Shown here piece after piece: positions 42,421 through 53,847 of a stretch of 64,000 nucleotides of DNA. This stretch comes from Anthonomus grandis grandis (taxonomy: Eukaryota > Arthropoda > Insecta > Coleoptera > Curculionidae): NCBI RefSeq assembly GCF_022605725.1, contig NC_065546.1, forward strand, positions 42,652,227 to 42,716,226. Reading direction: 5' to 3'. Positions within the stretch are counted from its first letter, which is position 1. Each line of letters begins with the position of its first letter. Position numbers and translations under genes: made by a program. The notes beneath the pieces are model-generated. The model saw nothing but the letters and a program-made list of their open reading frames with translations, made no database searches and had not been told where the DNA came from.

Positions 42421-43330
42421 ATGTTAATGGTAATAATTTTGAACATTTTCTCTAAATTTGTAATAAAATGATTTTAAATAATTTTTTATATAAATCTGTT
42501 TTTTTTCTATGAAAATGCAGAGTACCTAATTTTCATCAGTAAACAAACGCAAATTAAAGTTATTTTAAAAGTCAATTTTCGCGTAAATGGAACGCTTTAT
42601 CGAAATGAACTAAGAGTACCTTTTTACGTAAAAAAGTTTCATAAATTTCAAATAAAACAATAATCGAAAAGAGAAATAGGGATATGTTAACCCATACCTA
42701 CCCTCGTGACCTCACTGACTGAAATTTAAAATTTTTTTTATTTAGTATTTTAACGACCATCTAATGTTTTACATTGCACCAATTTTTAAAATTTTATTGT
42801 AAATGGTTTAAGGGTATAGAAAAAAAATCGTGTTTATAGTGTCATATTAAAAGCGGAATAACTAACTCCCTTAGGAAACGTTTGCGAACCCATGCTGATA
42901 GAAATTGTTTGTCTTATTTTTATGCAAGGATTATGCCCCCGAAAGGACACGGCTTACTTTTGAACCTCCCTGTATATTAATTCATTGTTGAAATTGATGA
43001 CGTCATTATTTATACTTATGCTACTGCACTTGCTACATCAGAGGAGCTTGAGAGGAAGTTAGAAATGAAACTATCCTTAAACTGGAACAAGAAAGGAACT
43101 GGACCAAGTATATAGCATTTTCCCTAACTAAGGCAAACCGGCCGCTATATAACTCCATTGCTATTGGAACATATAACATCAAAGAAGCAGCACATACCAA
43201 ATATTTGGGAATTATAATGGATTTCAAGTGGCAACCTCGTAATTAATTATGAAGCAAAGAAGCAATTTGCAGTTTATAAATCACTAGTTGAATCTGTGTT
43301 GACATATTATGTATGGTATTTGGTTTTGGA

Positions 43331-45059
43331 AAAACTTTATAGCAATGCTTTATACACGTAATGTGATGAAAGGAACAAACTTATTTAAAATTCATGTATT
43401 TTTTTCTTCTTTTATTTTTTGGACACATCGATTAGTATTCTCACTTAAGCGTTTTTTGAAATAAAACATTTCTATACAGTGTGCCGCAAGTAGAAACTAT
43501 GGCGTCAACATTTTTTTAAATAGAACACCCTGTATATAATGACGTCTTACATCTGAATACTTTTTGTATAGCAAACCATATACCTAAAGAACGGTTTGGC
43601 AAATTGACGTAACAAACTAACGAAGGATAGAAAATTAAAACATAAAAATTTATTCTAAATTCATTGCAACTAAGTTTTAATTTGTTGTCCATTTGATTCA
43701 ATGCGTCCTTTGCAATTAAAATTTTGGTTACAAGGTATCTCAAGTAGAAACATTAATTTTTTATGTGATTTCTTAGAAAGTAAGTAGACCTTATTATTTT
43801 GAAACAGTTTTCAATTTTAGGACCTACTTGTAACGGTTGGTTATGCATTTGTGAGTATAATTATCATATTAGTTCTCATTTCACGGATCATTTTGTAATG
43901 AAATGCAATTACCTGAGAAAAAATGGATTGAAATACTCATTCATGATTATTGGTTTTTGGAGACCGGGTGCATACACAATAATGTAATCTATTTGATGCA
44001 ACTTATGCTGATCTTCCTGCAATTACTTGATTCTCCATTAGCAAAATTGAATTAAAATGCCGTTAAGAGTACAGATAAAGGAATCAGAAGCTATAAAAAC
44101 ATAAATCAATTTAGAAAAAACATAGCAGGAAAATCATTTAAATCAATGGTTAAAAATGTTTCTTTTTTGCACGTATGTGTGATTTATTTTATTAATCTTG
44201 TTATTGGTGTTTATTTACAAGTAAATCCGTAAAATAATACAGACGTAGTTTACTACTAAAAATATTATTAATTCTTTTAAATATGCTACTCATCAAAACA
44301 TCTATGTGCTTAGTGAGACTCTATGTAATGTAGGTTACTTTTAATTAATAATCATTAAACATCTTGTACATTTGGATACGATATAAATAAATATATATAA
44401 ATACAAAATCTCGCAATACGTTGAAATATGTCTGTGAGGCTAAAAAAATACCCTCCATTGAGATAGGGCTTTAAAATATGGAAATGAAATCCGAAAACAA
44501 TGGTGGCTGGTGCCCATATAGACAGATAAAGGCTAACAGTAAAAATATTTAAAATCTCTTTTTTGGGGAATTTTTAATTTAAAGCAAAACACTAAAGTTT
44601 CTGCTCATATTTCGATGGTTAATCCGTTAAAAAAATTATAGAATTTTATGCTGGCAAGAGGGAAAGGCGTCGTGGGGCGTGAAATACGTCGCCTGCTGGA
44701 CTAGCATCTGATCTTTTCTACACCAAATGAATTACTTTTTAATTTAAACGTTTTAATATGCCAATTTATATATATAAATAACCGCATCCCGCAGGGTGGA
44801 AAATTAATTTAAAAAACGACGTTTGAGTGTTCCCGTTCCGAATCTCATCATCCACCGATCGGCGTCCCGACGCCGTCGAAGACATTCCAGGAATGCGAAG
44901 CCGTGGAAGATGCCTTCCATTTCAATAAGGGCGCAATAAAGACGCCCAAGCATTTAAGTAATAAAGAGATCCGGATCCTAAATTATGTGCTGCACTATAT
45001 ATAGCTTTTCTATTTCTATACTGACCGTAGGGTGATTTTTTCTTTAATAATTATTAAAA
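43331..45059. other. Intergenic DNA with a small G+C-rich patch
   Basis: Solo transposon-like ends lie at 43,483 (CAGTGTGCCGCAAG) and near 43,530 (AACACCCTG then TA). 44,650-45,000 is notably G+C-richer (GGCGTCCCGACGCCGTCGAA at about 44,861), with only a 49-residue frame on the minus strand. No gene could be supported. Confidence 0.35.
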
Positions 45060-46120
45060 AAAAAACATATTTTTCCGGTAGGTAACATTCAAATGACGTC
45101 AAGGAACGTTAAATCATAATCCTTTCATTTGAAACTGGATCTGCACCAGATAAAATCAAGGTAGATCGAGTACGCTCTATTTGTAAGTGCGGTGATAGCA
45201 TCAAACTAAAGACTAGTATCAATACTGATTGAATTGTCAACGATTATAGAAATTTGCGTTAATGATCGCTTGTTAAAATATTTACATGAGCACTCAATAC
45301 TTAATATGTGTCAGTACGGATTTTGCAAAGCAAGTGACACAGAGATAGCAGTCATAAATTTAATTCCTGACCTACAGCTAAATATCGACAAAGGATGTGT
45401 GCAAGAAGCAGTTTGCGACCTGGAAATAATGTCAACAGTGGTTCTTGGACTATACGATGTGGGGTGCCACGGAGTGCTGTGCTTGGCCCCAAAATGTTCC
45501 ATTTCTACAGGGCTGCCCATCGAAAACAGTCCAGCAAGATTTGGGTGTTTTGGTGATCACATAATTAGGCCATTTTTCTTACCAAGAAGTTTAAATGAAG
45601 ATACGCACTTAGACCTTTTGCCGTTAACCCAGCATTGATTGAAATTATGGAAAACAACCATAGCTACCATGAAAAAAATGCGATATTTCAGCAAGACGGG
45701 GCTCCTCCCCAATATGCATTACCTGTACGGTAGTTTCTGGATGAAACGTTTCCTGGTAGATGGGTTGGGAGAAGGGGTGCTATAGAACCGCAAGATCACC
45801 TGATTTATCTTCTCTTGATTTCTTTTTGTGGGGACATCTGAAATCGAAAATTTATGCCACCCAACCTGAATCGTTAGGTTAGAAAATTTACGGAATCATT
45901 CATGAATGCCAACAAATCAAATACCCGATATTCTTCACAATGTCTGGGAACACTTTGAATAGTTACTGTACTATTAAATACTTGGGACTTTTAATAGATA
46001 ACAGATTATAATGATCTGCACACATTGAAAATTTAAGGAAAAAAATCACCCTTTATTATTGTTTTATAAAGGACTGATACGATGATGTTCTTAGATAGTT
46101 AAACTTAAATTTAAGAAAAC
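45060..46120 (+). mobile_element. LINE RT remnant split by a mariner-type copy
   Basis: Left part (to about 45,500): LSTIIEICVNDRLLKYLHEH, ILNMCQYGFCKASDTEIAVI and CDLE..., LYDVGCHGV. Right part (45,966-46,120): IKYLGLLIDNRL, SAHIENLRKKITL. These are RT fingers/palm and thumb blocks with the catalytic YxDD portion lost. Confidence 0.75.
45508..45965 (+). mobile_element. Truncated mariner-type copy (family A)
   Basis: Starts CAGGGCTGCCCATCGAAAAC after a TA, with no right TIR. Immediately inside is transposase: GDHIIRPFFLPRSLNED, then in other frames FQQDGAPPQYALPVR (second catalytic Asp kept), DETFPGRWVGRRGAI, and ILHNVWEHFE. The N-terminal half is missing. Its left terminus is nearly identical to that of the MITE at 53,848. 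Confidence 0.8.
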
Positions 46121-46142
46121 AACTATATTATGCTCACATATA

Positions 46143-48545
46143 CAGCATATTTCAAATTCGACTCTCAAAATGAAGATCTCGGAATCTATGAGAGATGCGG
46201 AGAATTTTTGAGCTTAAGAATGGACAATTTAATAATAATTAAAAGTTCCGAATGGTTCCAAGGATATTCGGAAAAATCTTGAAAAATCTATTTTATTTTT
46301 TTCTGAGTTTATTTTTTATCCTATTTTGAAATAATTTGTACATTTGCGTGGCCACTTTTTTGGTGCTACATGATGGTGTTTTTAGATTTTTAATAGGACA
46401 TTTCGTCTTTTGCCAACGATCATCAACTTTGTTTTTTCTTATAGGCGCTATGTTTGCCTTTTGCATTTTTAAAATCTTTGCAAAATTTTCTTTTTAATAA
46501 TGTATCATAAGTAATATTTTTAATTTTTAAAAATCTGAATTTTTGAAAAAAACTAAATTTGTCGCAGTAAACTGACAAGACAATATTTAAACTGTCAATA
46601 AATATGACACGTTAGACAGAAATACTAGCAACGCAATACCGTAGTAGTGCAGATACATTACTTCAGAGTTACACCCTTATTATTTGAAGTCATTTTCCAT
46701 TTTATTTTACAAAATTACGTTAAATACTTAGATGACAAAAAATTACGTAAAATTCCTGGAAAATATTTAAAAAAAATATTGAAATTTCTGAAAGGCGTAA
46801 AAATTTCCTTAAAATGTTATTTACAAACTTTAGATTAATTTATAGACTTTTTATATTAAAGTCATAAAAAGTCACTCCATGCCTGGCATAAAAACCAACA
46901 ACATGCTAATTTCCCAAATTTAAAAAAAAACCCTAAAAACGCAATAGCGTTAAAATAAATAAAAATATCTTATTGCAAATACCTGCAATATAATATGGAA
47001 AAATTACCTCAAAATCTTGGAATAAAACAAAATTTTATTACAAATGCATGGAATAATATAAAAATACTCAAAAAGTCTGGAAACTGTTAAAAGTTATTTC
47101 AAAAATTTGAAAAATTCTGAAATTAAGAATTTAAAACCAAAATCTATTTTAAAATATTCAACTTAAAAGAAAAATGATTTGAAATACCTGGAAGACGTGG
47201 AAAATAATTCCAAAGTCCTGGAATAAAACAAGATATTATTCCAAATGCCTCCAATATTATAAAAAATACCAAAAACTCTGAAATTTTTTTAAAATTTCAA
47301 AAATTCTGAAATTAAAAATTGAAAACAAAAATTTATCCCAAAACATTAAAATTAAAAGAAAATTTATTTGATATACTTGGAAGACGTGATAATTGACCTA
47401 GAGTCATGGAATAAGATTTTATCCAAATTCCTGGAATATCATAAAAATACTCAAAAATTCTGGAAAATATTAAAACTTCCAAAAATTCTAAAATTAAAAA
47501 TTGAAAACAAAAATTATTTTAGGTTATTCAAATTTAAAAAAAAATATTTAAAATACTTGGAAGGCGTAGAAAATTACCATATCAGGTCTAGGAATAAAAT
47601 TATTGCCTGAAATACAGATAATAATAACAAAATATACAATTGCCTGAAATATTGTAAAAATGTTCAAAAAAACTGATTTTTTTTTTATTTCAACATTTGT
47701 GACATTAAAAATTGCAAACAAAAACTTATCCTAAAACCTAAAAATTGAAAGAATTTTTTTTTTTAAATCCTTGAAACACGTGGAAAATGGCCCTAAAGTC
47801 CAGGAGTAAGCCAAGATTTGATTCCAAATGCCCGGAATAATATAAGAATGCTCAGAAAAAGTTAAAATTTATTTTAAAAATTTAAAAGTCTTGACTTAAA
47901 AAATTAAAGAGAAAAACCTATTATAAAATATTAAAATGAAAAGATCAATTTTTTGAAATAATAATAATTTCCCGATGTTGTCCGGGATTAGTTTAGCTGC
48001 AAATGCGTTTATTATTTCATTATCTCTGTTAAAAATGCCACATTTTGTAAATGTTCATTCATCAGTCCATATCACATTTATAATAAATTTTAATCATATC
48101 TTGCTTTTCTTAATTCGTAAAAACCATAATTGCTTAAACTATTAGTAAAATACCTGTCAGTTTGTACTAGAATACTAACAAAACATACAAATATTTAAAA
48201 CGTGATATTTATGACAGTTATTATATTAGTTGTCTTGTCAGTTTATCACAGCTAACTGAGGCAAATTTAGTATTTTCCAAAAATTGGGCTTTTTACAAAA
48301 AATAAATTTAATTTAATACATGGTTAAAAAGATAACTTTGCACAGATTTTAAAAATGTAAAAATCCAATATAGCACCCATTAGAAAAAACAGAGTTGATG
48401 ATGGTTGGTAAAAGACGAAACGTTTTATTAAAAATCTAGAAATACCATCATGTAGCAAGAAAAAAGTGGCAATGCAAAAGTGCAAATTATTTTAAAATTG
48501 CATAAGAGATAAGCCCAGGAAAAAATAAAATTATAAAAAAAAAGA
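46143..48545. mobile_element. Fold-back element with long arms around a satellite-like array
   Basis: Left arm from TA|CAGCATATTTCAAATTCG (46143) to about 46,640; right arm about 48,145-48,545 is its inverse. For example, AAACTGACAAGACAA (46,569) pairs with TTGTCTTGTCAGTTT (48,230), and CATGATGGTGTTTTTAGATT pairs with its inverse near 48,440. The end of the right arm is missing. No transposase inside. A fragment of the same family is at 32,195-32,444. Confidence 0.75.
46730..47955. repeat. Degenerate tandem array, unit about 180-215 bp
   Basis: Landmarks CTGGAATAA, AAATGCCTGGAATAATATAA, AAATACTCAAAAA, AAATTCTGAAATTAAAAATT and TACTTGGAAGACGTGGAAAA repeat in the same order at about 47,022, 47,220, 47,405, 47,585 and 47,800. 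It lies wholly within the loop of the fold-back element. The same words occur at 5,170-6,165. Confidence 0.75.
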
Positions 48546-48994
48546 AAAATTTTTACGATATTATAAATTGTTTTTTACTATTTTTACAAAAGCATTTGGC
48601 ATCATTGCATCAGAGATGTGGCAAGCAAACAAACTGCCCATAGTGTCACGGTAATGCTAATTCTAGCCTTTCAATATTCTAAGATTAATAATGTATCATA
48701 CTGAGCAGCTCTATAAGAATACCCAATTCCTTCATATTGAGAATATATACAAATTTAAAATAATATTATATATACATTGCAATGCGGTCAAAAAATTCTG
48801 TTTTAAACTTTCCTAATGTTAATAATTTATAGTAACTACTAAATCACACAGCAGAACCACTTATTTTTACTTTACTTCAATACACGTATGGGACTTATAT
48901 CAATTTATCACAGAGAAATTAAATTATACAAATCCTCACCGTTTTCCATTAAACAAATAAAAGACAATAATAAGCTGAAAACGAAATAAAAATC

Positions 48995-50434
48995 AAAGTT
49001 AAGACGCGTTAAAATTTATAAAAAACATTACCTAAATAGGATCTGCTGCATTTATTTTTACCTTTTGTACATGATACCATAACAACAATTGTTTAAAATT
49101 AACGCTTATCAATGTCATGTTTAAAAATTTTATAGCTTACAATTTTTAAACATTTATTGCTAATGGAAAACTTTACCGATCAAGAATTGGCGGATATGCA
49201 TTTGGCATACGGAGCAACAAACTGCAATGCACGAGCAGCATGTTGCAGTTGTATCATAAACGTTATCCCGAACGACAGCATCCTGGATACAAAAAGTTTA
49301 TTGCGGTTCATCGGCGGCTCGCTGAGGCAGGCATGTTAAAGACCAAGATACCAAATACTGGTGTTGCTCGAACCGTAAGAACGGTCGAATTTGAAGAAGA
49401 GGTGCTTCAGCGAGTTGCCGATGAACCATCAAATAGCACACGTGACGTCGCTAAGAATATGAATACGAGTAACGCTTCTGTCTGGCGGGTACTACACGAG
49501 CAACAACTCCATTCTTACCACTTTCAGAAAGTTCAAGGTATGACTGCAGCCGATTATCATCCTAGAGTTCAATTTTGTCGATGGCTTCTGGATCACATCA
49601 TTGCACAACCTAATTTTTTACGATATGTTTTGTGGACCGATGAAGCCTCTTTCACTAGATACGGTATTTTTAATAGTAGGAATAGCCATGTTTGGGACGA
49701 AGAAAATCCTTATGCAATTTTTCCAAGAAAACAACAGAATCGTTGGTCTGTCAACGTATGTGCAGGCATTGTTGATGATTATTTAATTGGGCCATACCTT
49801 CTACCGGAACAGTTAACAGGACCTATTTATCTGCGTTTCTTGGAGGAAGTTCTCCCAGAACTCCTTGAAAATGTTCCACTAAACGTTAGACAGCAAATGT
49901 GGTTTCAGCATAATGGAGCGCCGGCTCACTTTGCTGTACAAGTACGCGAGTATTTGGCTCAGCGGTTTGGGCTCCGTTGGATTGCCAGAGGTGGAGCAGT
50001 TTCTTGGCCTCCTTAATTTAACGTCGCTTGATTTTTTCTTGTGGGGACATGTAAAGTCTTTAGTCTACGAAACTCCAGTAGAATGAGAGCTAGACCTAAT
50101 TGGACGAATAACAGCAGCATTTGAAATCATTCAAAACGAGGATCAAATTTTTAGTGTGGTTCGCCAAAATCATGTGCGGCGTTTAAATCGGTATGTATTG
50201 AGGTTGGAGGAAGACATTTTGAACAATTGTTGTGATGGTATCATATACAAAAGGTAAAAATAAATGCTTCAGATCCTATTTAGGTAATTAATATTTTTTC
50301 TAAATTTAAACGCGTCTTAGGGCCGTAGTGGCGTAGTGACACATTTCCGGACATCGGTTCCTATACTCAAATGGATTCTACTCTTGCACTGAACAACCCC
50401 TAGAAGTTTGATCCCATAGTTCTGAAACACCCTG
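48995..50434 (+). mobile_element. Tc1/mariner-type element (family A), nearly complete transposase
   Basis: Inner TIRs match well: TAAGACGCGTT, CCTAAATAGGATCTG and TTTTTACCTTTTGTA at 49,000-49,080, with their inverses at 50,250-50,320. The outer right TIR continues to CACCCTG before TA (50,434-50,436); the matching outer left part is missing or badly diverged. One transposase frame, once broken, lies between. Confidence 0.85.
49163..50260 (+). pseudogene. Family A mariner-type transposase, frameshifted
   Basis: Starts MENFTDQELADMHLAYGATN (ATG at 49163), shifts frame near 49,245 into HKRYPERQHPGYKKFIAVHR, then runs openly to 50,014: EPSNSTRDVAKNMNTSNASV, VLWTDEASFTRYGIFNSRNS (first catalytic Asp), NVCAGIVDDYLIGPYLLPEQ, QQMWFQHNGAPAHFAVQVRE. 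Then a stop interrupts ARGGAVSWPP, and FFLWGHVKSLVYETPVE follows in another frame. Second catalytic position is Asn (HNG) where Asp is usual. About 340 residues when intact; dead here. Confidence 0.88.
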
Positions 50435-50700
50435 TATAAGTGAAAAAAATATTTGTAATGTTAATATATGTATATATTTATACCTATAAATGTGTCTAAT
50501 TTAAGTTTTTTTGTATATTCTTTTTGAGCGTGGCTAAAATAACACAAAAATCTTAGCAACCTCATGTAATCTGTTTGTTAAGATACTTATAAACATTTTT
50601 AGATTAATTCTAATTTATATAATGGCTGTTATAATATTATTGTAAATTATGTATATAATTTTAAGTAATTTTGTTCTTGAAAATTAAAAATAATAAATGT

Positions 50701-52780
50701 ATTAAAGAAAAACAGCGTTTTATTTCCTTTTTGAAATTGGTGATATTTATGTAGCATGCTATTGTTAACTGATTGTTGCAGTACATTAACTCGTTTAGAT
50801 TTGTAAAATAAAACCGAATAGTTTTATTTTATCCTGATCAATATCTGATGCCAACACCCAATCAAAGAAATTCTACTTTCTATCAGTAATCTTTTTTATT
50901 TTAATTTTGCTTTAGATTTTCGATTAAATAATAAAATTATGTGATTTCTTATAAAATAAAATTTGATTTTCCCGCCTCAGCTTGGCCACGCCTTTATACG
51001 ATTTTGATTGGTCCAATTAGGTATGTCAAGTTAGTTACAACAGTTTCCGTTGCCAAGCGAGAGGACACTAGCAGATTTTTCAGAAAAACCAGTTTCTATG
51101 CAACCACCACTTCTCTATTGTTTTGTAGTAGATATGTTATGAAATAGCTTTTCATTGTACCTGTACCAATTCCAGTTCCACATATGAATCTATTACAGCT
51201 CTAGTTTATTCTTTTTTAGTTTTTTCAAATAATGTTGAGGAGCATTGTGGATGTATTATCATTTTCCAAGTTATAATCGTACATTCAATCATATTTTGGA
51301 TATATCTATGTCACAGTTCTTAATTTTTAAAATTCAATTCTAATTCTTAGACCTCTATATTCCACGTATCAAAATTTCGGGTATTTCCATTTCCTTGTCT
51401 CCATCTAGGTTAAGATATTTGTGCAAATAACCTTTATGCATATTAGTAATTGCCTAGACAGTCACAAAAATTATAGATCATTCCTAGATCACTGTTGTAT
51501 TATTCGATCGCTATCGATTTTCTGGAAGAATCGGCTTGTTTTGCTCTTGCTCTTGATGGAATCGCAGATGATATGAACTTCAGGAGAAAATTTTCTTGTT
51601 CAGTCTTTGTTTTTAAGGAATAAAATATGCTTAAAAGCTTAAGCATTTCAACAGATGTTCATCCACTTTTAGCACTCTTTGAAATGGCTTTAAAATAATA
51701 AATCACGCCATAACGAACCTGTAAATAAAATCTTGCGTTTCTATTGGTTACATGGACAAAATGACTTTCGAAATGATAGAGGCGATGGATTTGAGCAAGT
51801 TTTGAAATAATTCTTGATTTTTCTTATGCTTTTATTATAGGCTAAGGCGGGTATTGGCATGTGTAATTCGTTTGATGTATAGAGGGCTATTAACAGATGC
51901 TATAGACATCATTATGTGATTTTATTCAAAAAAAGACATAGCGAGTAAAGAAGATGAATGTCTGACGCGCTCAAATATTTCCATGTGACTGTTTTTTTTA
52001 CATTTTTGAAGATTTGAACATGCTCACCTACCCACGAAAATGGCCAACTGAACATAAACTTTTTTTCGTTTTAGGACCTAATCTTCTCAATCCAATAGGT
52101 CCCCATGATGCTTTAGTAACTGCAAATTTAGCATCACAGGCTTCCCTACTATAGGAAAGTTTACCTGTTTTTCATTGAATTTGATAATCACATCTATACA
52201 ATTTTCCATTTTTCGTTGAGAAATACGTTCAGACATTACTATTTCATCTTCAGAGTCTGTCAGAGCAGTAGGTACGCAGGTTTTAGATCTGTTTTGTATT
52301 TTTTTGCCGCCATATTTTGTATTTGATGAAATGCACTGTACTGGCACGATCTCCCAGGGAAGGTACGTGAAAACATGCACTGGTTTTCAAATCGAATGTA
52401 AAAACTTGAAAGGTTTGAAAGGTGCAAACAAATGGAATACGAAAACTGGCATAAGCGCGCACCTGTGCATCAAATGAAAAACGCTGTAAGCTAAGTGGGA
52501 AAAAATGCAGTTGTGCCAACGTTGCAAAAGTGTTAGTTATTAATAAGGAATGTTGAGGAAAACGCTCTAAAAATTTCCTCCATAAAAAAAGCGAATTATC
52601 ACGCTTTTATTTCCAGACAAAACCACTGAAAAGACCTTACCACACCGAGTGGCTCCCCAAGTTGTTTAAAAGTCAGATGTAGTACAATATTCCCCCCTTT
52701 CCTTGCCTGCCCAGGCAGCAATTCCTTAAGCAATAAGACAACCCTCCCGCCCCACTACCTTATCCCCATATACTCCGACA
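50701..52780. other. Intergenic DNA; weak minus-strand open frames near 52.1-52.5 kb
   Basis: Mostly A+T-rich with nothing recognised. Two overlapping minus-strand frames (52087-52380 and 52283-52519) read TALTDSEDEIVMSERISQRK and nearby plausible protein, but lack an ATG, have no introns I can place and match no family I know; possibly a worn TE or exon. Confidence 0.3.
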
Positions 52781-52849
52781 TAATTCTACAAAATATGCCG
52801 CCAGCAATATATCAGTGGGTCAGGAGGTTGATACTGAACTATAAAGAAC

Positions 52850-53306
52850 GGGGCGATCTACCCCAGCGGGGGGCAAAAAAAATCAACCTCGGACAAGAGC
52901 AGATTTCCATCATCCTCCGGGGGGGTTTCAACAAGTGGCGCCGTAGCACGCGCCCGGATAAACCAATAAGAGGCGCCCGGGGGCGGTCCGGGCACGTAAA
53001 AGATACCGAAGGAACCGCGAGGGGGGCGCAGACGCGCGTCGGGACGCGCCGCGTGAAAGAAGCGTCGAGTCGAGCGAGCGTCACGACGACGACGTTCGGC
53101 GTGAGGAGTCAGAGTCAGAGTCAGCGGCTGCCCGACGAGGCGGTGGGACTCCGACGGGCGGCTGGCGGCGGCACAGTTGCTGGCCGCCGACGTCGACGGT
53201 ACACCGCCACCACGCTGCCGATCGACGCTTCTTTCGCCATCAGTTAAAAGAGTTCAGAGTTCTTCGGTTGGGGGTTTCTTCAGTGATTCGCTTCGAGGGA
53301 ATCACG
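52850..53306 (+). promoter_or_regulatory. CpG-rich promoter and non-coding first exon of a plus-strand gene
   Basis: The most G+C- and CpG-rich stretch in the window (CGCGCGTCGGGACGCGCCGC and similar), with a CCAAT box at about 52,961 and an arthropod initiator TCAGTT at 53240-53245. It ends in a near-consensus splice donor CACG|GTGAGT (GT at 53307), followed abruptly by A+T-rich intron-like DNA. The spliced gene should lie right of the window. The open frame through this island (to 53247) is compositional. Gene identity unknown. Confidence 0.6.
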
Positions 53307-53489
53307 GTGAGTACTAGATTTTCGGGTTTTTCTTTTAAATTGAATTTTTAATGATTTAAAAAAAAATATTTTTATAAATTATTGGGCAATTTTAATTAAA
53401 AAAAAAAGCGGAAAATTATTCACGATTTTCACAGTAATTTTTTAGTTTCAAAAAAAACTTATTTTTACCTCAGTAAAAGGCTGTTTTGG

Positions 53490-53770
53490 TCCATGTCGGG
53501 AGGATCTTTGACAATGGCCTAGCTGCCCATTGCCAACATTTGCCAAATTCTGCAGTCAGTTTTTACTCAAAATTATTTTTTTTTAAATTGCGTTATTTTA
53601 TACTTTTTTTAGAAATTATTAATTAAAATCAATAAAAAAATTGTGAAAATTACATAAAAATATTACCGGCTCTCAAAGTAGTTTATTATTCCTTTACGGC
53701 GGTCCTAACGGCCAGTGCTGGACAACCGCTACAAACCCTTGACAATGGCCCAATTAATATTGTAAAAAAT
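53490..53770. repeat. GGCCCAGTGCTG / GACAATGGCCCA repeat, first block
   Basis: GACAATGGCCTAGCTGCC (about 53,511) and GGCCAGTGCTGGACAACC with TTGACAATGGCCCAATTAAT (about 53,709-53,758) look like two units about 230 bp apart. Further copies are at 55,970-56,345. Confidence 0.6.
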
Positions 53771-53847
53771 CTCTTTTTTTAATTATTAGTCAATTTACCA
53801 CCAGTAAGCCAAGTAACACATCATATATTATTATCGTAAAATATATA

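Larger units (their letters stand above)
40193..42972 (+). mobile_element. Chimeric Tc1/mariner-type element with about 350-bp TIRs
   Basis: Starts CCGGGTGAATCAAAAATAAG, ends with the inverse of CAGGGAGGTTCAAAAGTAAG, flanked by TA (40191-40192, 42973-42974). TIRs extend at least 350 bp inward (to about 40,545 and from about 42,630). The interior has remnants of the family A transposase at both sides (DNA-binding domain at 40,741; catalytic region from about 41,650) and, between them, a family B transposase fragment lacking its own TIRs. Confidence 0.88.
39990..43330 (+). mobile_element. LINE RT remnant split by the chimeric transposon
   Basis: Left part: LFLDLAKAFDTVPHVKLVQI (about 40,001-40,060) and IGVPQGTTVLGPMLCTIY up to 40,190. 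Right part from 42,975: INSLLKxDDVIIYTYA-like (the YADD region), EELERKLEMKL, LNWNKKGTG, IAIGTYNIKEAAHTKYLGII and VYKSLVESVLTYYVWY. Removing 40,193-42,972 plus one TA rejoins CTIY to INSLL. 5' and 3' ends of the LINE are gone. Confidence 0.8.
48660..50700 (+). mobile_element. LINE 3' end interrupted by a mariner-type element
   Basis: 48,680-48,960 carries a worn Jockey-type RT tail (YHTEQLYKNTQFLHIENIYK, then CIRTYGTY-like blocks and NYTNPHRFPLN). After 50,434 comes A+T-rich 3' UTR-like DNA ending AAAATTAAAAATAATAAATG. The reading is tentative because the frames are short. Confidence 0.5.

Noticed and set aside
45311..45520. Minus-strand frame opposite the RT and mariner remnants
   Set aside because: Shadow of the plus-strand RT and transposase pieces.
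50321..50400. tRNA-like A box (TGGCGTAGTG) and B box-like (GGTTCCTATAC) suggesting a SINE
   Set aside because: The stretch lies inside the right terminal region of the mariner-type element, the B box is poor, and there is no tRNA fold, tail or target duplication.
52795..53247. 150-residue Arg-rich open frame in the CpG island
   Set aside because: High G+C content removes stop codons by chance on both strands; the residue composition follows the base composition and there is no known motif.
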